Of a stretch of DNA of 64,000 nucleotides, positions 20,343 through 32,110 are shown one piece after another. The first letter of the stretch is position 1. The number at the start of each line of letters is the position of its first letter. Source of the stretch: Acheta domesticus (Eukaryota > Arthropoda > Insecta > Orthoptera > Gryllidae); assembly GCA_031308135.1 (NCBI GenBank), contig JAHLJT010000631.1, forward strand, positions 33,527,522 through 33,591,521, written 5' to 3'. Below the pieces are notes generated by a model. That model was not told the DNA's origin and made no database searches. It saw only the letters and a list, made by a program, of their open reading frames with translations. A program made the translations under genes and the position numbers.

Positions 20343-23115
20343 ATGACGTCACTAACAGGTAACAAGAATTCAAACCTACTTCATTCTTCTGTACCAGAAC
20401 TAGATACGCAACTACACGCCGACGGTTCCCGTAATCATATTTTAACTCCCCCGTCGCGATCATTTTTTGTAGGACATATAAATGCACAGTCCCTCTATTG
20501 CCATATCGATGAAGTAAGAGAGCTAGTCACACTGCACCATTTTCATGCACTCCTTGTTAGCGAAACGTGGCTAAAGGCGACTTTCAACACGTCTCTTGTT
20601 TCACTTCCTGGCTACCATTTTCTAAGAACCGATAGGAATCCTAGTGTCGCATCACGTGGTGGAGGTGTCGGTATCTATATCCGCGATGATCTTGCTTATA
20701 AATGTATCGTATCCTCAACAGGCGAAGTTAATCAGTCTAATGAATACCTCTTCATCGAAGTCTCAATTTTTGGCAAAAAATGCGCCTTAGCGGTGGTGTA
20801 CTGCCCACCAAAAACAGGAAATATTGAGGCCATGAGCAATGTAATTGCATCTTGCGCAACCAAGTATGAAAACATAATATTGATGGGCGATTTTAATTGC
20901 AATCTTCGTTCACCATTACCGCTTGCCGAGAATTTCAAGCGTTTCTTTTACGAAATGAACCTTACGATTCTGCCGCTAAATCCTACACATCACACTGCCG
21001 GCGCAGACACATGGATTGACCATATGATAGTATCAAATCACGAGAAAGTAAATCACTATGGGCAGATGTCAGTTCCCGGGATATCTAAACATGACCTAAT
21101 ATATTTATCATATCGCATGAAATGCCCAAAATATACGCCCAATCTTTAAATACCGTGAATATAAGAACTTCAATTCTGAAGCATTTACTTCCGACGGATT
21201 ATCTGTGCCATGGCATCTTATAAATCAAGAAAATTGTATAGATAGAAAAGTAAATACTTTTACGCGCTTACTGACGGAACTTCTTAATAGGCATATTCCA
21301 ATTAGGACAGCTCGCGCGACACGCCCCCCCGCTCCCTGGTTAACGGAGGAAATACGTATGTTAATGAAACAGAGAGATGCCGCCTTCAATGTATTTCGTA
21401 ACACAAAGTGCGAACATGATAGAGATGCATACAAGAAACTGAGAAATCTTGTAACGCAAAAATCTAGGAACGCTAAAATTAAATATTATCATAGTATTCT
21501 TGGCACGAACAGAGACTTCAAAACAAGTATGGAAATCGCTGCGCACTTTAGGCTTAGGCAAATCACGAACCCCATCGCAAATCGATACACCCCTTGATGC
21601 TCTTAACCAGCGTTTTGCTAACATGGCTCCTCACTTCGATTATTTCTCAAAAAACAAAACTCTCTCAACCTTACGATCCGTTTCGGTACACACTCAGGAA
21701 GAATTCTTTTTTTGCATCTACAAATCATTATGAAATTTTTAAAACCATTCAGAGCCTCAAATTAAACGCCTCAGGGACAGATAATATCAATGCTAAATTA
21801 CTAAAAGTCAGTGCCGAAGTTATATACCCCATTGTAACTGACATTATAAATTTCTCCCTAACAAATGGTACGTATCCAAACTCTTGGAAAACCGCGCTTG
21901 TCCACCCTTTTCCTAAAACTACTACAAACCCTCCTGAATACAGACCGATAAGTATTCTACCTACAATTTCAAAAGTTCTAGAAAAAATTGCGCGACGTCA
22001 AATTATAAGTTACCTCGAAAGCAAAAATCTCATTAGCGATCAACAATATGGCGTCCGATCAGGCAGAAACACTGGCACTGTTCTCTTAAATATTATTGAA
22101 GAAGCTAGAATCTCCATTGACAAAGGTAAATTAACAATACTTGTTCTTCTAGATTTTAGTAAAGCATTTGACTCGGTCGATCACGAAATTCTGCTTGAAA
22201 AAATGAAAAATATTGGGTTTTGCTAAACTCACAATACGATGGTTCACTCAATATCTTTCAAATCGACAGCAAATCGTTGTATCTGGTGAAAAACAATGCG
22301 ACGACCTACAAATCTATATGAGTGGATACCCATCGCAGTTGAACTCATTAGCCAGAAAATAAACGATGACTTAAACGCTCTCAATAAATGGGCAGAAGCC
22401 CTTGGTCTCTTATTAATCCAATGAAATCGCAAAGCCTAGTGATAGGCTCTCGCAACGCTTTGAACAAATAGGAGAAATCCTCCCTTCCAGAAATTAGCAT
22501 AGGTAACTCTCCCGTTCCCTGGTGTAGCGATGTAAAACACTTAGGAATACATATAGACAACACACTTAGTTGGACCACACAAGTAGGTAAGATTTGCCAA
22601 AAAGTCTTCGCAGGCCTCCATTCCCTAAAACGAGTCAGAGAACTACTACCCATTAACACTCGCGTAAGTCTAGTAAATTCACTTATAATGCCTCATTTCG
22701 ACTATTGTGATTTCCTGCTTACGGACTTAAGCTCAAGCAACAACGCAAATTACAAATAGCACAAAATGCATGCATCCGCTTCATATTCGATCATAGAAGA
22801 TACGATGTATCTGAGTTTTATGGTCAAACAAACATTCTCTCAATCGAAAAAAGGAGAAATTTTCATAGCCTTCTTCTTCTCCATAAAATTTTGAATAATT
22901 GCTATCAAACGCAATTATTGCAAAACTTTAAAAATGCTACGCTTGAACGATCACGTTCCTCGCGATTACTATGCATACCGCGGCACAATACGGTATCCTA
23001 TAGTAAGTCATTTACTGTAACTGTAATTAGAATATGGAACTCACTACCCACATATCTCAAACAAAGTAGCGATTTCAGAAAATTTAAAACTCGACTCAGT
23101 GATTGGATTAAATGA
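20343..23115 (+). pseudogene. LINE ORF2: endonuclease and reverse transcriptase, several frameshifts and a catalytic deletion
   Basis: Endonuclease 20343-21149: HINAQSL, VSETWL, GGGVGIYIR, GDFNCN, DHMIVSN and SKHDLIYLS are present. After a frameshift near 21135 the linker and RT follow in pieces (21170-21597, then from ~21560, then ~21720-22226): ASGTDNINAKLL, YRPISILPTISKVLEKI, QYGVRSGR and LLDFSKAFDSVDH. Near 22290 the sequence jumps from VVSGEKQC straight to DDLQIY, so the GVPQGSVLGP block and the first half of the YADD box are deleted. Further frame changes precede the C-terminal part (22891-23115, IRIWNSLPTYLK). It cannot encode active RT. Confidence 0.88.
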
Positions 23116-24160
23116 AATAATTATAGATAACACAAACTCCTATTTCCACTTTCAACACCTTAATTAAACACCACGTACGCGATTACCACTGACCAAATTC
23201 GGTACATTCCAAGACGTCAAGCTGTTCTTCTGCACTTTTCTCCTCTTTGCTCTATCGCTGAAATCCCTAACGCCAAGTATGTTATATGTACTATATAATA
23301 AGTTCTTAACGCATTTTCAGTCTTTGTATTGTATGATCTTTCTTGGTATGTTGTATTTTTTTCTTGTACATCCGCCTGCTTTGTTTCCGTTTCTTGTCCT
23401 GTTACAGATTATCTTCTAGTCATCAGCCATTTTCTGCGTCATCTAGAAAACATCTGGAAAAACATTTATGTATGCGAAAAACTTTGTAATAATATTATCA
23501 TCGTTCCCCCTTCTCACTCTCCTTAATTTCATAATCAACTCTAACTCCCTCTCTCTTTCTCCCTCTGCTTCCCTTTTGCCTTTACCCTTTAACTCCCTCT
23601 AACGCACTCTACTTTCCTTTTGTAACTTACCCTTTTCCTTTAATCATTCCATTTTTTCACACTGATTTTTTTCTTGTATTACGGCCCTAAGCCGCCATCC
23701 TGATTGAGGTTTTCCTGGGTTTACTCAATCGCTTAAGGCGTATGCCGGGATGGTCCCTAGTCTTGCATCTCAGATTTACATGTACAATCTGCCCTCCTTT
23801 CGTCTTGTAATTTGTCAACAATTGAGGCATTCGGGTGTAGGTAATAATTTCTGACATTTGTGCGAAAGTAAAATTATTAACATTTCCACATCCTTGAAAG
23901 TAAGAAAACATGGGCTCTCATGGGCATGTTAGTTTTAGAGTCCGAAATATACCAAAGAAAATATATTCATATTTTATGTTCATTAGTTGTGTGCAGTACT
24001 ATTACCTAATACGATCATTGCACTTTCGTAATGAACATGAAATGTCAGCTACCATTGTTTCCACCCGAACTCCTCAATTGTACTTATTGTAAATGTAAAT
24101 ATTTTAGTGGTTAGGCGGAAGAGGAGGCCTTATGGCCTGAGCCTCGCCAGAAATAAAGAC
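23116..24160 (+). other. LINE 3'UTR with an embedded common insect repeat motif
   Basis: Non-coding, CT-rich sequence after the ORF2 stop. At ~23705-23760 it contains GAGGTTTTCCTGGGTTTACT and then AAGGCGTATGCCGGGATGGT, which resembles a module I recall from many insect SINE and LINE tails. The true 3' end is GGCCTGAGCCTCGCCAGAAA followed by TAAAGAC. A SINE insertion inside the 3'UTR is possible. Confidence 0.5.
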
Positions 24161-24161
24161 A

Positions 24162-24198
<37 letters not shown>

Positions 24199-24228
24199 TA
24201 TTATTATTATTATTTTATTATTATTATT

Positions 24229-24328
24229 NNNNNNNNNNNNNNNNNNNNNNNNNNNNNNNNNNNNNNNNNNNNNNNNNNNNNNNNNNNNNNNNNNNNNNNN
24301 NNNNNNNNNNNNNNNNNNNNNNNNNNNN
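24229..24328. other. assembly gap (100 N)
   Basis: 100 N at the (TTA)n tail of the LINE. The microsatellite probably caused the break. Confidence 0.99.
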
Positions 24329-25295
24329 TTATAAAAACACTACGAATAAATATATCTGAATATTCCATGTTATTTCATTGTGACCAACATACTGCAACGG
24401 TACTCTCATATTCTCTGGTTACTCTGCATGTTGAGTTTCTTAGTAGATTACTTAGCTGTCCTTTTCCTCAGCAAAAATTCGGAAATGGGGAAAAACATCG
24501 TTATTTGAGGTACATGGTATATATAACTTAAACATCTTTACTATGTATCAATTTGAGGTATGTAATTTTGCCTTTGGAATGATTACATTTTGACACTGCA
24601 AGTTTAAACACTAGGGATTTCAAATTATGGACTAAACCATATCAACAGACGAATTGTTATAATTTATTTAGGAGGAAGGCGAGAAATTAAAAAAAAAAAA
24701 CTTTTTTCTTACAAGCGAATCTAATGTTTTTACCATTCATGAAACAATGTATTGAGATAAACAAGCAATTAATAAGTGGTTTGGCGTTGATACATGCAAC
24801 TTTTTAGTAATAAATGTAGTTTTCGGGGCACTTTTGGATACTAGTAAATGTACCAATAGTTTTCATAAAATAAGATTGGCAAGACACAATAAAAATGTTC
24901 TATTGTTATTGATGTTACGTTGAGTAATCGGAAAATACAAGCGACGAAGCGATTTTGTTTAAAATCAATTTGTTGCAAATTAACTATTGCTAATTGCTTC
25001 GAGATAAACCAAAATTTGCGTTCAATCGATTCGTAACATATCGATTAGTCGAGCTTCGAAACTTGTACACAATAGCGATTTAAATGTGGGGAAGCCATAT
25101 TGATTACTGGTGAAGTAAGTGTTCTTCGAATTTTATCAGTCAACATCGATTTCACCGTGCTCTTGAATTTTGTGCAAGTAGGCAAATCTAGTCCGATAAT
25201 TATTCTGGGATCTGTTTTTTGTTAATTCGTACGGGTGAACGCTTAGTTCAAGTTGGGACTTTCATCATTACTTGCCTGTCTGCCAAGAGAACAAT
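24329..25295 (+). promoter_or_regulatory. upstream region and 5' leader of akirin
   Basis: AT-rich, with no coding frame of note. It should contain the akirin promoter and 5'UTR, but I cannot place the transcription start: there is no convincing TATA box. The 60 bases before the ATG hold no other in-frame start except the one at 25272, which adds an unconserved N-terminus and is rejected. Confidence 0.45.
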
Positions 25296-25470
25296 ATGGC
25301 TTGCGCTACGTTGAAAAGAACGCTGGATTTTGACCCTGTTCATAGCCATGGAAGAGCTTCTAAGCGTAGGCGATGCAGTCCTATGTGTATATCGCCTAAT
25401 TCTCCACCGACTAATCAAATGGAACTTAACCCCTCACCTTTTGTGGAAGTTTGCCCTAAGTTGACGCCTG
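25296..25470 (+). CDS. akirin: akirin, exon 1 (codons 1-58 plus one base)
   Basis: Akirin is a small nuclear cofactor that links NF-kB-type and other transcription factors to chromatin remodelling (BAP/SWI-SNF); it is needed for insect Imd-pathway immunity and for muscle and embryonic development. Exon 1 encodes the hallmark N-terminus MACATLKRTLDFDP, the nuclear localisation signal KRRRC at about residue 23 and SPMCISPNSPPT, ending with VCPKLTP. The start at 25296 is chosen because MACATLK is the conserved akirin start. The donor is CCTG|GTAAGA (intron from 25471). The codon split across intron 1 gives Glu. Joined to exons 2-4 the protein is 184 residues, a normal akirin length, with no breaks. 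Confidence 0.97.
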
Positions 25471-25576
25471 GTAAGATGGCCTTGGCCTTGGTTTGCTTGC
25501 TGTCATCAGAAATTGATAATTATTAGCGTGCAGAATAATCCAGCAAAAATTGTGATTCTTGTTTACTTTTTTACAG
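25471..25576 (+). other. akirin: akirin intron 1 (106 bp)
   Basis: GTAAGA at the 5' end and TTTTTTACAG at the 3' end. Phase 1. Reading through would not preserve the conserved EKMAASIREE sequence. Confidence 0.93.
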
Positions 25577-25782
25577 AAAAAATGGCGGCAAGTATTCGTG
25601 AAGAAATTCGGAGACTGCATCGCCGTAAGCAACTTAATTTTTATCCAGGTCAAGATAGTCCAAGTCATGAATCATCATCATCTGATGGGGCAATGGAATC
25701 TCCAGGTTCTCCTACTACCTCAAGTTTTGCTACAACTTACTCCCCATCAACAAAGGAAAAGCCATTATTTACATTTCGCCAG
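25577..25782 (+). CDS. akirin: akirin, exon 2
   Basis: Starts with the two bases that complete Glu-59, then encodes KMAASIREEIRRLHRRKQL, a Ser/Pro-rich variable middle (SPSHESSSSDGAMESPGSP) and KPLFTFRQ. It ends CAG|GTAAAC in phase 0. The middle is the least conserved part of akirins, and the FTFRQV motif continues into exon 3. Confidence 0.96.
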
Positions 25783-27854
25783 GTAAACTTTGTTTTATGT
25801 TAAATTCCATGCTACATCCAGAAGCATTTAGAGATACGAGTTGCTATGCATTACGCGAAGTAACTTGCACTTCATAAAAAAGTATAAAAATCCCTAGGTT
25901 CTATTAAAGTTTAATCATTGATGATTGAAATGCGATGCAAGCTTGTAGAGTTTTGATTTTACTAATAAATTTTATTTAGTGGAAGAGTATCGCTGGAAGT
26001 AGAGATCTGTTCTATTGATAATGGTTGTAATGATTAATTTTGTCTCTGTAATGCTATTAGCTATTGTGGCTGTGGAACTACGTCTTGTGGAATTTTAGAT
26101 TGTAATTTTATTTGTCTCGTATATCAGAAGCTTTGCTATTTATTTGAATTTCTAAGTTGAAAGCCAGATTTTGGGGTCCCTATTGGAAAGTTTAGTCTTC
26201 TGCAAATGAGCCGAGTTATTGTTGAAGCCAAATGAATAATTGTGAAAGCTTTAGTACCTATAATTTTATTCTTTAGTTGGTTATTAGCATAAAATCTCTA
26301 AAAGCAGATAACACCACTGTCAAGTTTTATGGTCCTTTTATTATTGCTGGAGAAGGAAGTGAAATGTTCTGTTGCTGAGAGTTTCTGTATTGAAAGTTTC
26401 TTGTAGTTGCATTTAGTGTATTTAAAAAATTCTTTTTAAATTCTGTTTTAGTTCTGTTGAATCAAAAATTACTAATTACTACAAACATTAATACTAATTT
26501 CATTTCGTTTATATGTAAATCCAGCTGAAAATTTGTTCTTATCGTAGAGAAAATAATTAAGATAATTATGTATAGACAAATATATGAATATTATAATTTT
26601 TAGCCTAAAAAAGACAACTTTTAATTTATTTTGGTGTGTGAAACTGGGCAAAGCGGTATCTCGGTCTCCGAAGTTGCAGAATGCCATGATCAACTCAGCA
26701 ATCTAGAAAAAGAAAAGAAAATTATTTAAACATTAGTTTTAAGTGAAAACTCTTAAAGAAGTACAAATAAATTCAAGAAAACAATTTTCAAATAAAAAGT
26801 GCTTGAAAAATCATTTATTTCAAAATGGGGTAAAAGGCTAATAAAACTATTAGAATGGTTAACTTTCATAATTCATGTGTATATACTAAAGATAAAGGTA
26901 TAATGGAATAAAATGAGCATTTTCCTATGCATCCAGAATCTAATTATGTTGATGATCTATTGACATTTGTTGGAAGGTGGCCACAAAGCAAGGTATATAA
27001 AAACAAAGGGATTTTGATAAGTCATGATGAAATGTCAAAAATGATCAAGGATGTTTGAACTCTGCAAATTTGGAGAATCATTAGCAATGGAAATGGTGCA
27101 AGGGTTGGTGTCTGGAAAGGTGGGAGAGCATCTTGGCAAATCATTTTTATCAGGTGACTAGATACAGTGGGGTTCAAACTCTCCTGTAAGTGATGAAATT
27201 TCTTTTCCTACTGTGAATAGTAACAAATGGATTTTTAATGAGTATAAAGTATTTCTATCACAACTTTGACAGGATGCAGATTTTTTTTAATACATTTAAG
27301 TTAAGACTTCCTCCTCTTAAAGGTTATCAATTTTTTTCTGTGTATATCCTAATAGTTTTGGTTTGTAAACTGTAAGTGAATCAACTTTTAATAGGTTTTT
27401 ACTGTAATGTGTTGTGATTTCAGGATAGAAAACACATTTCATTTTTAAAGTGGGTATGTAATCTCATAATTAACTAGGTTGAGGGTTTACTTTATATATC
27501 CTCAAGCCCAAGCCCAACAGTTTTTACAAATATTTTATACTAAAGAAGATTGATACCATATTATCAATTATAAATAATTAATAATATAATAGCAATAATA
27601 ATTAATTACAAATCACCAAATAAAACTTATTTTTTATCCTAAAATATAAAATAAAATTCTTGGCTGGATATTAGACCTCCCCCACTCCCGGAGAAAAATA
27701 CTGAGTGCGCCTCAAATAAATATTAATATTGAGGTGAAAAGTGTCATTTACCTTAAATGAAAGAAAAAAGTTATCTATTCACGATTACACTGACAATTAA
27801 TTCATGCCAATTTGCAGGATAGTAGATTTCTTCATAAACTGAAGTAAAGCAGGA
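25783..27854. other. AT-rich intronic sequence, nothing identified
   Basis: No coding motif, terminal repeat or RNA gene seen. The only sizeable ORF (minus, 26472-26693) is low-complexity and has no recognisable motif. Confidence 0.4.
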
Positions 27855-27858
27855 TTAA

Positions 27859-28841
27859 CCCTTGAATGCATGAACATGGGTCAATCTGACCCAAATCAGA
27901 TTTTACACTATTTTGGATGGAATGGTTTTTCTAACAGTCGTGTCTGTTGAAGACATCTTTTTTTTCGTCATTCAAAATCCGTAGAAGGTTGATTTACAAT
28001 GTTCTACTTATTTGATCGGTGTCCATAAGTTGTTTTATATTGCTCTCCTCAGAATGCACAAGATGGGTGTATATGGCCCATATACGATTACATCGTATTT
28101 TGTTATTAATTATTATACTAATATATAAGATATTATAATGAATGTCGGAAGAAAAAGCCTGAAATTGTTAATTTCTACAATGCTACCGAAAGTGGCGTTG
28201 TTACACTTGACAAATTAGTGCGCACTTGCACAGTCGAGCACCAAACAAGGATATGGAATTTTTGCCTCCTTCATGAATATGCTAGATGTCGCTGCTGTAA
28301 ATGCATGCATAATTTTCATCCAAAAGAAAATCCCATTTTTCAACAATCAGTGAAGCACAAAAGACTTATTTCTAATGGATTTGACAAAAGAATATATCCT
28401 TCCATGTATTCTGCAAAGGAGCATAATCAAACCTCTTTAGAAGAACATACAAAGTTCCATAGCATTATGTGGGAAAGAAAAAAAACAGCAGTTAACCTAG
28501 TACATTGGCCAACAATAAGAGAAAAAGATGCAGTAAATGTCCTACACAGAAAATGTTCAACTGTTTGTTTTGAATGTAAAAGTTATGTACGTTCAGATCA
28601 TTCAATACTCGCTTACGTCCACTCTCATGAAAGTAAAATTTGACATCATAGGAATAATGTATGTGAATCCTAAACTCAATCAACAAACACGGTTTCTAAT
28701 TAAATAACACTATAGTGTATTTATTATTCCTATTTCATTTCATAATGATTTTCAATTAAAAATATACAAGGTATGACGGACCGGGTCAAATTGACCCATG
28801 TCATGCATTCATGAAAGTAAAAATAGTCATGCTTTCCAGGG
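27859..28841 (+). mobile_element. decayed non-autonomous piggyBac-type element with TTAA flanks
   Basis: TTAA at 27855-27858 and again at 28842-28845 bracket a 983-bp element. The ends are CCCTTGAATGCATGA and, inverted, CCCTGGAAAGCATGA. Farther in, a second inverted pair ACATGGGTCAAT(C/T)TGACCC lies at 27874-27892 and 28783-28801, and is itself nearly palindromic. TTAA plus CCCT is the classic piggyBac signature. Only the last third of a transposase remains inside. Confidence 0.82.
28143..28643 (+). pseudogene. C-terminal remnant of a piggyBac transposase
   Basis: The frame reads KKKPEIVNFYNATESGVVTL and then DKLVRT, the region around the third catalytic aspartate of piggyBac transposases, normally SGVD-x-x-D. 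Here the aspartate position is Val. It continues through TRIWNF to a Cys-rich tail (RKCSTVCFECKSYV), a remnant of the C-terminal zinc-binding domain that recognises the element ends, and stops at TGA 28641-28643. The N-terminal DDE part is deleted. Not functional. Confidence 0.75.
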
Positions 28842-28845
28842 TTAA

Positions 28846-29284
28846 ATATGCCCCAATATTTACATGCATAAGTCTGTGATTAAAATTTTGTGTATTGCAG
28901 TTAGATTGAGATGAGAAAATAAGAAATGCTGGCTAGGAAATTCGGTATTTATGGCACGTTGTTTCTCACTCGTTTCGTAACTTTATTCACACGCATACAT
29001 ATTTGCATTTGCTTTTGGACATAATTTGTATCAATTCTTACAAAATCATTCTTAATGACTATATGGGAACAATGTGTAAACTGTCCGCGACATTAAACTA
29101 TGCACACTGAACTGATAATTCCTAACATAGTTTTTTCAACATGGCGAATATTTTCTTATTAATTATTACCAAAAGCGCCCGTTTCCAATCTGTATTCATA
29201 ATTAAATTTACGTGTGGATTGGAGCAGGAAGTCCAGAATTTGAGAAAACTTACACGGAATTAACTCGTCCCGATTGTACGTCAG
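28846..29284. other. AT-rich intronic sequence, nothing identified
   Basis: No gene, repeat copy or structure that I can support. Confidence 0.35.
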
Positions 29285-31533
29285 TTTTACTTTCCCGTAT
29301 ACGTGCGTATGTACGGAATAATATACGTAGTATAGGAAAAGTTATGGAATGCTGCGGAAAATCGATTTCGAGATTTCAATAGAAATCCACGTTTTGGTGT
29401 CCCCTGATACCGAAAATGTGGTTCTTTTCAAAACGTTCGTCTGTCCATCCGTGAACGACACTAGCGCCTAAACCAAACGTAAGATTTCTTCCGAAACTGA
29501 TATTCCCCTGTCGATCTGCGTCCACTCGAGGCGTCGCGATTTTGAAAAACTTTCTTCAAAATTTGGGGGTACTTTACATGAAGTCCCCTGGGACCTTTTC
29601 AAAATTTTTTTAAAAACTGCTCCATTTTTTTTCTTTAAATTTCTTGTAAGGATAAATAAAATACTTATAAAGGTCTCATTTTCAGATAGATTTTCTTTCA
29701 AATACAATTTGTTCTTCGTAATGAGTTTTCTTGAAGGTCGTATACATTGTTTTGAAAATTTTAGTAGTTTTCGCGTAATATTCCGTGCAATATGTGCTAT
29801 TTAAAAAAATACGAAAACAAGATTTTCTCAAAAACTGTTCCAATTTTTTTCTTTATACTTTTGGTAGGGATAGTGCTAATTGAACTCTGAGATGACATAA
29901 ACGCTGTATTGCTCTATTCTTTTGTTTTTTCAAAACTTACAAAAAATGTACTATTTTTGACTTGTCTCTAACGTCTGTAATATTGACATTAGCGCTGATT
30001 TGTTCACATTATTATATTTATGAGTACGTGTGCTTTAAATAATGTCAAGTAAAGTTTCTCGAGAACTCAACAGTTTTCTGTGAATACTAGTTCAAAATTC
30101 CGCATTTTCAGAAACCCTGAAACGCAATTTTCTCAAAAATGGCTCCAAATTTTTTCTTCAAACTTTCGGAACGGATAACAAACGGCACTCTTTAATATAA
30201 CGTAAAGTTCAAATTGGGGTATTTTTTTGTTTTTGCAAAAATTATATAAATGTAATGTTTTGGGAAGGTCTCTCAAACCTTTAAAATGAACATTACCAGC
30301 AATTTGTAAACGATATTGTATATGTATGTTAAAGTGCTTTAAATTACTTCAAATGAAGAGATTCGAAAACTCTAAAATTTCTTGAGAAAAATAGCGTCCA
30401 AATTCGCATTTTATGTAGCGCTTAAACGCCATTTTCTTAAAAACGGCTCCAATTTTTTAAAGAAATCTGCCATTTATGGCGAAGTTATATTCTTTAATAT
30501 TCTAAAATTAGTATTACCGTTCGACCATTCGGAAACCGAGAAATTAAGAAAATGTCAAAAAAAAAAAAATGAACTTTGGGCGGCGATTAGATGGCAGCTG
30601 GCAAAAGAGTGTGGCATTTCCGAATAGGTAGCTCTGACCCACGGAAACAAAACTATTACGGGTAAGTCTGTGCCGTTCCGTAGCACCACTAGTTTCTTTA
30701 AACGTTTGGTAGGGGTAGTGCTAAATGTCCTCTTTGAAATGGCATAATTGCCATATTGCTCTATTGTGTTTTTTCAAAAATTACAAAAAATGTATTGTTT
30801 TTTACTTCTCTCTGGTCTGTAATATTTACATTAGTGGCGATTTGTTCACATTATTATATTTACAAGTACATGTGTTTTAAATAATGTCAAGTGAAGTTTC
30901 TAGAAAACTCAATCTTTTTTTGTGAAAACTAGCTTAAAATTCCACATTTTCAGAAACACTCAAACGCCATTTTCTCAAAAAATTCACCAAATTTTTTCTT
31001 GAAACTTTTCGAACGGATAGTGTTAATTGCTCTTTTGAATATAATGTGAAGTTCAATTTGGGGTATTTTTGTTTTTTTTCAAAATTTGCATAAATGTAAT
31101 TTTTTGAAATATCTCTGACACCTTTAATATGTACATTACCAGCAATTTGTAAACTCTATTGTTTTTGGTAAGTGTAAGTGCTTCAAATGTAGTTTTTCGA
31201 AAACTCGGAAAGTTTTCTGTGAAAAAGAGCTTCAAATTTCGTATTTTTAGTAGCACTTAAACGCAATTTTCTTAAAAAAACCGTTCCAAGTTTTTCAAAG
31301 AAAATTGGCATATAGGGCGAGGTTTTATTGTTCTTTAACATTCTAAAATTAATATTTCCGTTCTGTCATTAAGAAACCGAAAAAAATTACGAAAATGTCA
31401 AAAAAAATGTACTTTGGGTGGCGATAGATGGCAGCTGGCAAGAGGATGTGTCAATTCCGAATAGTTAGCTCTAACCCAAGGAAATAGAAAACCAATAAGG
31501 GAAAGTCTGTGCCATTCTGTAGCACCCCTAGTT
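29285..31533 (+). repeat. dispersed repeat family X, copy 1, with internal duplication
   Basis: Begins TTTTACTTTCCCGTATACG and has GTTATGGAATGCTGCG about 50 bases in. It ends GTCTGTGCCATTCTGTAGCA and then CCCCTAGTTT. Inside, a ~0.8-kb segment is present twice: AATGTCAAGT(A/G)AAGTTTCT occurs near 30040 and 30885, and the end phrase GTCTGTGCCGTTCCGTAGCA also occurs internally near 30665. It includes AACGTTCGTCTGTCCATCCG, a phrase I recall from a repeat common in many invertebrates. No coding capacity. Confidence 0.8.
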
Positions 31534-31889
31534 TCTGTTTTATTGGCATTAAATAGTTTGGGACTTTTAACATCTGGTGCTCCAGCCCTTCTGGCTGGTT
31601 GATTGTTAGTGATTCCGGGCACGTCAGCTACTAGGGTCTTTAGTCCCGTACGTGTAATGCATGTTTTGGCTCGGGAGTTACATGTGGTCTTCCCCCGCTA
31701 AATGGCGAGATCGGGCGCCGGCGGAACAGACGTACCAGCGGAGTTTTCCCCTACTATGTATCTCCCTCCGGCGGTTACCGCTCCAGCCGGGACAAGTTCT
31801 AAGCTGCTGACCGGTCTCCCGGCATGTGTGTTAGTGAGGTTAGGTTAAGGAAGAGGAAGGAAAGATCACACGAGGTCCCTGGCCCGTTT
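31534..31889. other. GC-richer intronic segment, possible old SINE
   Basis: Composition rises abruptly (for example GGCGAGATCGGGCGCCGGCG near 31704), suggesting an inserted element continuous with the next entry, but I see no boundaries. Confidence 0.35.
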
Positions 31890-32110
31890 GTTAGCGTACT
31901 GTCCCGGCATTCTTGTATTGATTGGAGGAACCATGGAAGACTACCGTTCAGAACTCCCGCCCGCTATTATTCTCCTCCAGTCAGCGATTGAATTCGTCCT
32001 ATCTCACAAGCTGGTGTTGAAAATCCTGCCACCGTCGGGACTCGTACCAAGGACCTCCCAGTCAGAGGCACTGCAGTGACATCAGTTGATATCCTGAGCC
32101 ATCTCACCTG
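31890..32110 (+). repeat. SINE-like repeat, copy 1
   Basis: TTTGTTAGCGTACTGTCCCG, then GCATTC, AACCATGGAAGACTACCG and ATTCTCCTCCAGTCA. The same order of blocks occurs at 47935-48140. The pattern (CGGCATTCG, GGAAACCACGGAAAACC) resembles a SINE body common in insects. The short ORF across it is not a gene. Confidence 0.6.

Larger units (their letters stand above)
19091..24228 (+). mobile_element. two-ORF non-LTR retrotransposon with (TTA)n tail, inactive
   Basis: It begins at about 19091, directly after satellite subfamily C, with a GC-richer 5'UTR. It contains ORF1, endonuclease/RT ORF2, a long 3'UTR and a tail AATAAAGACATTTTATTATT running into (TTA)n and the gap at 24229. A microsatellite tail and a coiled-coil ORF1 suggest the CR1/L2/Jockey side of the LINE tree; I cannot name the clade with confidence. 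The coding parts carry frameshifts and a deletion in RT. Confidence 0.85.

Noticed and set aside
25272..25295. Upstream ATG as the akirin start
   Set aside because: The eight extra residues (MPVCQENN) are not part of the conserved akirin N-terminus, which begins MACATLKR.
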